NCBI GenBank assembly: GCA_949285935.1
Contig: CASEAH010000001.1
Coordinates: 1 to 39,030 of the forward strand
Direction: 5' to 3'
Origin: an uncultured Oscillospiraceae bacterium
GTDB lineage: Bacteria > Bacillota > Clostridia > Oscillospirales > Ruminococcaceae
Length of the DNA: 39,030 nucleotides
Position numbers and translations under genes: made by a program. This document shows positions 33,509 to 39,030 of the stretch, piece by piece; the first letter of the stretch is position 1, and every line of letters begins with the position of its first letter. The notes under the pieces were generated by a model. The model was not told the DNA's origin and did no database searches. It worked only from the letters and a program-made list of their open reading frames with translations.

Positions 33509-34720
33509 ATGATTGTCAATCAACCTTACGATGAGCAACTCGGGGTTCAACTGATTCGTGCCATTGAAAGTGGCGAATATGCCCAACTTACAATAATGGT
33601 TGCATACGCGAAATTAAGTGGCGTATATAGAATTTCACCATATGTTGAAGAATTTCGCAAGAACGGTGGTACCGTTCGTTGCGTTGTAGGTGTCGATCAG
33701 CACAACACTACCTACGATGCATTATTACATTTGTTAACACTGTCCAATGATGTTAGTATTTTCCATGCCGAAAGTATCTCGCAGACCTTCCACGTCAAAT
33801 GCTATTGGTTAACTGGTGATAAAACTTGTTGGTACGCAATTGGTTCCAACAATTTGACTGCGGGTGGCCTATTTAGCAATTATGAAATGAGTTCAATAGT
33901 TTCTTTAACGGGGGATGATGCCAGCAAAGCTAATGACGCCCTCGAGGAGATATACGTAAAATACGCAGATCCTACAGTATCTGTTTGTAGCCATAAACTT
34001 GATAATGCATTTCTTAATGAACTTTTGTCCGAAGGATATGTGATACAGGAAATTCAACAAAGAAAGTCTTTAGCTGAAATAGCACGGCAAACACGTGTAG
34101 CGGCAGGTAAAAAGAAGAAACTATTTGGCAACGAAATATTTCCAGCACCAGCCCTTCCAGAACAATACCAGGCCACTAAATCCAAAGCTGGGGCAAGGAA
34201 GAGCGGGACAGAGGCCAAGATCAAACCGAAAAGCGTTATTCAAGTGCCTCCTATTGCCGCGAGCTCTGATGACAATGCTTACTTGATTCGACTGATTCCG
34301 GGTGCAGGGAATAGATCTAAGCAGGTACATTTCACAGTTGCTCTTCTCAAGGAATATTTCTGCCTTTCCCCCGGTGATACTATTCTTGTTCAGGAAATGC
34401 TTCCTACTGGTGCAGTAGGCCAGATTGAACACCGCCAAGTTGTTTTTAGCGAGCGAAATAGGAATGTGAAAATTGAGCTTAGTGGTGCATCCATGCTAGA
34501 CGATAACTATCCGACAAATCTAGAGACACGACCAGTTCTGATTCTCAAGCGAGTTAATGCAAACCTGTTTGTGTACATGATTCTGTTGGATGGGGACGAT
34601 GGCTACACGCCGATCAACAACCGGCTGAAGTCGCTTCGCAAAGTAGGAAATGCTCTTCAGTATGAAGTCATTGACGAAAGCACCATGTTTTCTTTGTGGG
34701 GAGATTGTCCTATCACGTAA
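33509..34720 (+). CDS. PLD-fold restriction endonuclease (BfiI / NgoFVII-like)
   Basis: This is a probable site-specific DNA nuclease of 403 residues. The N-terminal half is a phospholipase-D fold: the metal-independent active-site motif is seen as H95-V-K97 followed by G112-S113-N114-N115, with LTAGG behind. The C-terminal half (about 240-403) follows a Lys/Ala-rich linker and resembles the B3-like DNA-binding domain of BfiI: IRLIPGAGNRSKQVHFTVAL, then SLWGDCPIT at the end. I used the ATG at 33509, with AAGGAG seven bases before; the ORF extends 39 codons upstream through a hydrophobic stretch without a site. It converges on the two methyltransferase genes that would protect host DNA. Base composition is AT-rich compared with the genes to its left. 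Confidence 0.85.
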   Translation: MIVNQPYDEQLGVQLIRAIESGEYAQLTIMVAYAKLSGVYRISPYVEEFRKNGGTVRCVVGVDQHNTTYDALLHLLTLSNDVSIFHAESISQTFHVKCYWLTGDKTCWYAIGSNNLTAGGLFSNYEMSSIVSLTGDDASKANDALEEIYVKYADPTVSVCSHKLDNAFLNELLSEGYVIQEIQQRKSLAEIARQTRVAAGKKKKLFGNEIFPAPALPEQYQATKSKAGARKSGTEAKIKPKSVIQVPPIAASSDDNAYLIRLIPGAGNRSKQVHFTVALLKEYFCLSPGDTILVQEMLPTGAVGQIEHRQVVFSERNRNVKIELSGASMLDDNYPTNLETRPVLILKRVNANLFVYMILLDGDDGYTPINNRLKSLRKVGNALQYEVIDESTMFSLWGDCPIT

Positions 34721-34721
34721 C

Positions 34722-34761
34722 AAAAGAGAGCTGTCGGCAATCATGCTGACAGCTCTCTTTT
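34722..34761. terminator. Bidirectional terminator between nuclease and methyltransferase
   Basis: An 18-bp stem with one G-T wobble (34722-34739 with 34744-34761) has an ATCA loop. It begins AAAA and ends TTTT, serving both convergent genes; its right edge touches the methyltransferase stop codon. Confidence 0.9.
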
Positions 34762-35630
34762 CATATGGGCTCATTTCTAAACAGTTCTTTATAAGAAGGA
34801 GCCTTTGAGTTTTTCTTCTTCGGATCCGGCTTTTGGACGATAATGATATACTCGTTCACGTTCTTAAAAAGGAAATTTGGAGGATATGGATAGCTTCCAA
34901 AGATAGGGCGTTGAGAGTTAGCTGAACCCCATCTTCCACCTGTACCGTCCTTGTTCCAAATAATCTGGTTGATAAGGGCGAAACCACATCCTTGCAGGAC
35001 CTTAGTCATATCGCTTGCGAGAGGAATTGTAAGTAATCCGTGTTCTCTGGTATTCTGGTTGACGTTAGCTGTAACAACACACATTTTTCGACCGGGCATC
35101 AAAACGCGGTAGCATTCCTCAAACACTTTTTTAAGATCCGCCAGAAAATCATCGTAGTATTGATACCCACCAATGTTTCCTTCGTACTCTCCGTAATCGG
35201 CTTTATTCCAATATGGAGGTGAGGTAACAACAATTCCTACGCTTTCATCTTGAATCTGCGTCATATTGCAGGAACTTGAGTTTACAATTCTATACTGACC
35301 TTCAGCGAGATTATTATCCACAGCTACTTCGTGTAAACGGCTTAATGCCTCTCTGTAATACACGGAATTTGTTTCAAAACCCAAATAGGATCGACCTGTC
35401 TGCAAAGCCACTTTTCCGGTAGTAGCCATACCAGAAAACGGGTCCAAAACAACTTCTCCCACAAATGAGAACATCCGGATTAGCCGGTAGGGGATTTCGG
35501 GTGGATATACAGCGGGATGTATATTATCACTGACGTTAGCGATACTCCAAACTGTTTTTGTCCATTCCTTCCATTCTTCACTTGTTAGTTTTGATGCTTC
35601 TTTGATTTCTGCACTAATTGCAGTTGCCAT
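34761..35630 (-). CDS. DNA amino-methyltransferase with TSPPYW motif, permuted order
   Basis: This SAM-dependent modification enzyme, acting on adenine N6 or cytosine N4, protects sites from the linked nuclease. In 289 residues the SAM-binding block comes first (HPAVYPPEIPYRLI, then VLDPFSGMATTG at 61-72 and GFETNSVYY), followed by the catalytic block VVTSPPYWNKADYG (TSPPYW at 136-141). In the common beta class, where these particular wordings are normally seen, the catalytic block precedes the SAM block, so this enzyme looks circularly permuted. The TSPPYW form is common in N4-cytosine enzymes. The ATG at 35630 follows GAGGT, six bases after the stop of the larger methyltransferase; the two are cotranscribed. 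Confidence 0.87.
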   Translation of the reverse strand: MATAISAEIKEASKLTSEEWKEWTKTVWSIANVSDNIHPAVYPPEIPYRLIRMFSFVGEVVLDPFSGMATTGKVALQTGRSYLGFETNSVYYREALSRLHEVAVDNNLAEGQYRIVNSSSCNMTQIQDESVGIVVTSPPYWNKADYGEYEGNIGGYQYYDDFLADLKKVFEECYRVLMPGRKMCVVTANVNQNTREHGLLTIPLASDMTKVLQGCGFALINQIIWNKDGTGGRWGSANSQRPIFGSYPYPPNFLFKNVNEYIIIVQKPDPKKKNSKAPSYKELFRNEPI

Positions 35631-35635
35631 AGTTT

Positions 35636-37486
35636 TTACCTCTTTTCGTTGTCTCGGTTACAATAAACTTGATTGTGGTACCAGTCCTCAATATAGGAAG
35701 CAAAGGTAGTTGGAAGATTTAAGGCAGCAATAATGATCTCCTCAACGCGCCGAATAATTTCCATTGCGTCCCAGTGGGAATAATTAACAATTTTCTTTCC
35801 AGCATTGAATGAAACGGTGGGATGATCCTTCACGCGCTGCGAGTAAGCATTCCCAAGCTTACATAGCTCCTCTTGCTGCAATGCAGTAAAACAGTTCCAA
35901 CTGACCCGGTAGTCCGACAAAAACGATGAGTTTAAATGAAAACCATCCCCTATGGCGACCCAGTACCAATAGGCAATACGATTACTTAGCAAAGCAATAC
36001 AGAAGTCGCGGCGAATCTCGTCGGGGAAATAATATATCTTAGATGTATTTGACAAATAGGGGTTTCCTTTTTCGTCAGTTGAAGGGGGAAAATGATCATA
36101 TGCGCAAATCCAGTTGTAAGCAGTGCCGTTTACTACCAGAGTGTGCTCACTTGGATATGGCACACACAGCTCTTTCAAACTGCTATGTCCTCGGTTGATT
36201 ACCTCAAAAGCCTGCTTTTCAAGTGGGCATGATATTTTGGGGACATATTTTGAAATCTTCAAATTAGAGATGTCACACAGTTCCTGCTTTTTAAACAACT
36301 GATCACGATGTTCAGAAGTCCAGCGCTGGAGTCTGGTAGTAGTAAGGGTTGTAGCAGCTTGGTGTGTGTTATGAAACAATATGGTGTTTCGTGTCTTTAC
36401 CTGGTCGCCGAATAGAGAATCCGGGCTTCGATCATAGTTAAAAAAAATCCATTCTCCACTATTAGCACTCATGCGTTCTCTTAGCTCTACATATTTTCTT
36501 CCCTGAGAGTAGCAGACGGAAAGGGGGAGTACTAATGCGGAACAGCTTGTCCCAGATGAATGTGTAATCAGGTTCTCTACAAAAGGAATAAATAGATTGG
36601 AATCCTTCCCTTCAGAAACATACGGGGGATTTCCGATAATACAATTATATGTTTGAGGAAGCTCCTTGTGGGAGGAATAAACTATTTGTAATTGTGTAGC
36701 ATCTCCAACGAATAAGGAGTGCCTAAGTGCATACCCTACTTCAGAAAACCGGCTAAAATCATCAGAGTATTCATCTATGTAGTATTGGAGAAACACTGCC
36801 TTACAGCAGTCAATTGCCGCCTGACTGATGTCAACACCCCATATACATTTTGTGAGCAGTTCTACTGATGTATCAAAACAATGATTGGGATTGAGTTTTT
36901 TTTCCAGATTGAGAAAACTCTGGAGTAGAAAAACACCGGATCCACAACTAAAATCGATAATTGTTGGAAAAGGAATATGAGGGGAAACAGATGAAATGCA
37001 CCGTGAAACCATAAAGTCTACAACATCAATAGGGGTGTAGTAAACGCCTTGATTTTTCTTTTTTATATTTGCTCTTCGAGCTCCCCCGGATACTTTAACT
37101 TTAAAGTATTCATTTGTGTTGTATTCCAACGCTTCTAGAGCATAGTTGAGTAGATCTCGCCAATCTGGGTATTGCTTTAAATCCATTAGTGTCTTGATTG
37201 TTCCACCAAGCTCAATCTGCCGAACACTCTCAGTACATAAATCAAAACAGCAATCAACAGAGAGATTCATCAAGTAAAGAGCATCGGATAGGTGAGTAGA
37301 ATTTAACTGATTTGACTGCTCTGTTCGCAAAAGCAATAAGCAAACAAGGACAATTTGACGTGTTTCATCGGAAGAAAGGCTTACACTGCTATTATCGGAA
37401 ACAAGTGTAAGTCTAGCCTTCTGAATAATGTCAGATAGCATGGTTGTTCTGGTGTTAGTGCCAGTTATATTAGCTGCTTTACTCAT
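35636..37486 (-). CDS. N6-adenine DNA methyltransferase, Eco57I-like gamma class
   Basis: This is the larger modification enzyme of the system, 616 residues. An N-terminal helical region (1-140) precedes motif X (GVYYTP, 147-152), motif I (DFSCGSGVFLL, 178-188), the acidic VDIS segment near 218 and the catalytic NPPY (286-289, in CIIGNPPYVSEGK), the order of gamma-class N6-adenine enzymes such as Eco57I and TaqI. The remaining 300 residues resemble a target-recognition region. Its start overlaps the XRE controller stop by four bases (ATGA). Having two methyltransferases suits a type IIS enzyme with an asymmetric site that needs each strand modified separately. I see no nuclease motif within this protein. 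Confidence 0.88.
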   Translation of the reverse strand: MSKAANITGTNTRTTMLSDIIQKARLTLVSDNSSVSLSSDETRQIVLVCLLLLRTEQSNQLNSTHLSDALYLMNLSVDCCFDLCTESVRQIELGGTIKTLMDLKQYPDWRDLLNYALEALEYNTNEYFKVKVSGGARRANIKKKNQGVYYTPIDVVDFMVSRCISSVSPHIPFPTIIDFSCGSGVFLLQSFLNLEKKLNPNHCFDTSVELLTKCIWGVDISQAAIDCCKAVFLQYYIDEYSDDFSRFSEVGYALRHSLFVGDATQLQIVYSSHKELPQTYNCIIGNPPYVSEGKDSNLFIPFVENLITHSSGTSCSALVLPLSVCYSQGRKYVELRERMSANSGEWIFFNYDRSPDSLFGDQVKTRNTILFHNTHQAATTLTTTRLQRWTSEHRDQLFKKQELCDISNLKISKYVPKISCPLEKQAFEVINRGHSSLKELCVPYPSEHTLVVNGTAYNWICAYDHFPPSTDEKGNPYLSNTSKIYYFPDEIRRDFCIALLSNRIAYWYWVAIGDGFHLNSSFLSDYRVSWNCFTALQQEELCKLGNAYSQRVKDHPTVSFNAGKKIVNYSHWDAMEIIRRVEEIIIAALNLPTTFASYIEDWYHNQVYCNRDNEKR

Positions 37487-37881
37487 TGATTACCACCACT
37501 ATTCAAAGAAATGCTTGCACTTGAAAGTTTTATAAATAGATCTTCCCAGCAAGAGTCATTTACTTCGTTCTGTACGCCATAGTCGATAAGTGCCAGCAAC
37601 GATTTGTGTGTTAACAGATAGGCCATCTGTACACTTGATAATCGGTTGCGGTCTGCGGCGGCTAATCTTCTAAAATCCCTTGCTTCACTATTATCTAGGT
37701 TCAATGTAATAATAAGCGTCTCGATGTCTGAACTATTGGGAGGAGCATTATTCTTTCCATGCTCAATGTTACTAACGTATTGCCCGGTCTTGCCAATCGC
37801 TGTTGCCACTTCATCTTGGGTAAGGCATGCGGCTTTTCGTTTTGCTTTTAGAAATTTTCCAAATTCAGATGGTTCAAACAA
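37483..37881 (-). CDS. XRE-family HTH protein, probable R-M controller
   Basis: This small DNA-binding protein of 132 residues has an XRE helix-turn-helix at about residues 8-62 (LTQDEVATAIGKTGQYVSNI, then EHGKNNAPP) and a longer C-terminal tail than classic restriction C proteins. I accept the TTG start at 37881, because AAAGGAGG lies seven bases upstream on the minus strand and no ATG fits. Its gene comes first in the operon with both methyltransferases, overlapping the next by four bases. The promoter carries a 10-bp inverted repeat across the transcription start, so it likely represses its own operon, delaying or balancing modification and restriction. That behaviour is inferred from C-protein systems. 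Confidence 0.86.
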   Translation of the reverse strand: MFEPSEFGKFLKAKRKAACLTQDEVATAIGKTGQYVSNIEHGKNNAPPNSSDIETLIITLNLDNSEARDFRRLAAADRNRLSSVQMAYLLTHKSLLALIDYGVQNEVNDSCWEDLFIKLSSASISLNSGGNQ

Positions 37882-37898
37882 TATAGCTCCTCCTTTCT

Positions 37899-37952
37899 AA
37901 TAAATAAACAAATTTATTTATTTATTATATCTGAAATAGCATCTGTTGTCAA
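37899..37952 (-). promoter_or_regulatory. Consensus promoter and palindromic operator of the R-M operon
   Basis: On the minus strand TTGACA (37952-37947) and TATAAT (37929-37924) are separated by exactly 17 bp, a full match to the sigma-A consensus. AATAAATAAA (37899-37908) and TTTATTTATT (37913-37922) form a perfect inverted repeat with a four-base spacer just after the -10 box, covering the expected start point near 37917. Binding of the HTH protein there would shut off the promoter. Confidence 0.88.
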
Positions 37953-38100
37953 GAACGGCTGTGCTAAGATCATCCAGTTCAGACCTCTTGTACATATTGT
38001 TTGCAATCGCGTTTTCGACTGCAATGGTATTAATTATGATCATACTGCCATCAGAGCATTTAACGTTTCGCAGGTGTATCCAGGCTGTACTTACAGGAAA
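37918..38100 (-). pseudogene. Unidentified coding remnant upstream of the controller
   Basis: A 60-codon minus-strand frame reads like protein (WIHLRNVKCSDGSM, then IIINTIAVENAIANNMYKRS and ELDDLSTAVLDNRC) and ends inside the R-M promoter. It is preceded by a stop, has no good start, and its family is unknown to me. Another short frame upstream (about 38122-38190) reads AKRLKLKPRGPKKHKDL then stops. Both look like leftovers of genes carried by the element. Confidence is low. Confidence 0.3.
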
Positions 38101-38220
38101 TCAATTTCTTTATTTGATGCCCTACAAGTCTTTATGTTTCTTCGGTCCTCGTGGTTTTAACTTAAGTCGTTTAGCTACTCCGTTTCAGAAATGGATATCC
38201 TTAAATTTGTCGAAGAAAAC

Positions 38221-38269
38221 AAATAATCCGAATCCATCTCCCACATGGAAGATTTGCTTCGGATTATTT
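38221..38269 (-). terminator. Terminator after the second tRNA-like fragment
   Basis: AAATAATCCGAA (38221-38232) pairs perfectly with TTCGGATTATTT (38258-38269). On the minus strand GTTTTC continues after the stem. It directly follows the tRNA-like CCA, mirroring the arrangement at 32551-32592. Confidence 0.72.
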
Positions 38270-38274
38270 AGGCT

Positions 38275-38334
38275 TGGTGCGGGCGGAGGGGCTCAAACCT
38301 TTACCAGAAGACTGGGCTCCTAAAGATTGGGAGA
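38275..38334 (-). pseudogene. Second tRNA-Leu(UAG)-like 3' fragment, probable attachment site
   Basis: On the minus strand it begins CTTTAGGAGCC, the same anticodon-loop core as the fragment at 32590-32640, then has a class-II-length variable region, a degenerate T arm GGTTTGAGCCCC, acceptor CGCCCGC, A and CCA. Outside the core the sequence differs from the first copy, and the T stem has mismatches, so it derives from another leucine tRNA gene or an element-borne mimic. No 5' half is present. Confidence 0.62.
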
Positions 38335-38644
38335 AATCCTTTTCGATTTCCACCGCCTGCAGGTGTTGGGTTTTGGCGGACAGTTTTTGCTTCCTGCATT
38401 CCGGTTTTCGATTCGGGAATCTTTTTGGTGCATAGATGATAGGGGTGTTTTCCTGTGAGCCCGTCTCTATACCCATCTATATAAAGGATCCTCAGGCAAT
38501 TTACAAACCGTCTTTCAAAGCTACTTTTATCATACCACGCCACTCCTACAAGGATAGAAACTGAAGAACCCCGATTCATTTTTCTTGCTGTTCGTGAAAA
38601 CCCGGGCGGAATCAAAACTAACCGATGCTCCCCGCCCTGTTTTT
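38335..38644. other. Gap with a promoter-like site and no supported gene
   Basis: On the minus strand TTGTAA (38506-38501) and TATATA (38483-38478) are 17 bp apart, a plausible promoter pointing towards the tRNA-like fragment. Two short minus-strand ORFs (ending at 38264 and 38301) overlap here, lack good ribosome binding sites and cross the tRNA-like sequence. I do not call them. Confidence 0.4.
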
Positions 38645-39030
38645 TTACAGCTGCCGCAGGCTCCGCTGCAGCGCCGCCAGATCCATTTCTCCGGCCAGCG
38701 CCTTCTCTTTCAGCTGCTGCGCCTGGGCAACCTTGCAATTCCATTTCTCCACCGACAGTGTGCCGCTGCGCTTGCGGGCCTTGAGGCGGTTGTAGGTCCG
38801 GCTGTATTCCACCTGAATGGGGGAACTGCTCTTCTTTTTTCGTTCTGTCCTGTGGGCACCCACCTGCCTGCAGGTCTTTTTTGTTTCCCCAGGTGCCACC
38901 CGCTCGCAATAAACGGTGCTGTACCCGCCCTGGGCCAAAAACCATTTACCGCAGTTCTGGCAGCGGCGGGGCAGGTTGCCTGCCGCCATCCCCTTGCATA
39001 AGTCAGTATAAAGGAAGCTGGCCAGATGGG
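38645..39030 (-). CDS. DUF6076 domain-containing protein, C-terminal part (cut by window edge)
   Basis: The open frame continues to the window edge (HLASFLYTDLCKG precedes the first internal methionine), so only the C-terminal part of about 128 residues is seen. It carries a zinc-ribbon-like RRCQNCGKWFLAQGGYSTVY then CERVAPGETKKTC, followed by QVEYSRTYNRLKARKRSGT and a helical end. I associate this pattern with DUF6076 proteins of Clostridia, often found in mobile or accessory regions; the function is unknown. Composition is GC-rich, unlike the R-M genes, so it may belong to the host or to a second element. Confidence 0.75.
   Translation of the reverse strand, partial: HLASFLYTDLCKGMAAGNLPRRCQNCGKWFLAQGGYSTVYCERVAPGETKKTCRQVGAHRTERKKKSSSPIQVEYSRTYNRLKARKRSGTLSVEKWNCKVAQAQQLKEKALAGEMDLAALQRSLRQL

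Noticed and set aside
38264-38476. 70-codon minus-strand ORF near the right fragment
   Set aside because: It runs through the tRNA-like sequence, its ATG lies at the predicted transcript start, and it has no ribosome binding site.
1-39030. CRISPR arrays, retrons, toxin-antitoxin pairs or diversity-generating elements
   Set aside because: No regularly spaced direct repeats, reverse transcriptase, or toxin/antitoxin motifs were seen anywhere in the window.

Overview
The window looks like chromosomal DNA of an anaerobic Gram-positive Clostridia, probably Oscillospiraceae-like. The reasons are strong AGGAGG-type ribosome binding sites, some TTG starts, lipoprotein signal peptides of Firmicutes style, a GC-rich native background, and oxygen-independent amino-acid and nucleobase catabolism. 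The genus is an inference only.

Layout. 66-180: tRNA-Asn and its terminator. 545-6312: a purine salvage and uptake block, with xpt followed by a four-gene BMP-type nucleoside ABC transporter (lipoprotein, double ATPase, two permeases). 6348-9825: regulators and amino-acid catabolism, namely a YheO-like PAS/HTH regulator divergent from ridA, and a GntR/FCD regulator divergent from an L-cysteine desulfidase-family gene. 10573-11889: a half-size EamA transporter and repeat-rich noncoding DNA. 11890-18355: an oligopeptide/dipeptide ABC system (permeases, ATPases, then the binding protein on its own promoter), all on the minus strand. 18627-20351: a DUF2461 protein and the azlCD branched-chain amino acid exporter. 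21585-29042: a catabolic neighbourhood with an APC permease, a DUF1445 hydro-lyase, a hydantoinase/dihydropyrimidinase, an FMN alpha-hydroxyacid oxidoreductase with an N-terminal cysteine cluster, and a 386-residue protein I do not recognise. 29821-31882: a D-cysteine desulfhydrase-type enzyme and a LysR regulator.

From about 32590 to 38334 the character changes. This stretch is visibly AT-richer, has different codon use, and is bounded on both sides by 3' halves of tRNA-Leu(UAG)-like genes on the minus strand, each followed by a terminator. Inside are a wrecked serine recombinase and a complete-looking restriction-modification system: a phospholipase-D-fold (BfiI/NgoFVII-like) nuclease converging on an operon of an XRE controller and two DNA methyltransferases. 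One of these methyltransferases has its motif blocks in an unusual order. A consensus promoter with an AT-rich palindrome at its start site drives that operon. A second element probably begins beyond it, represented by a DUF6076 gene cut by the window edge.

How the parts fit: purine import plus Xpt salvages bases; L- and D-cysteine desulfurisation with RidA yields pyruvate, ammonia and sulfide while limiting enamine damage; peptide uptake feeds amino-acid fermentation; the 21.5-29 kb group may handle a cyclic amide such as a hydantoin or 5-oxoproline (inference). The most interesting item is the mobile restriction-modification island. The unassigned cyclic-amide-like cluster comes second.
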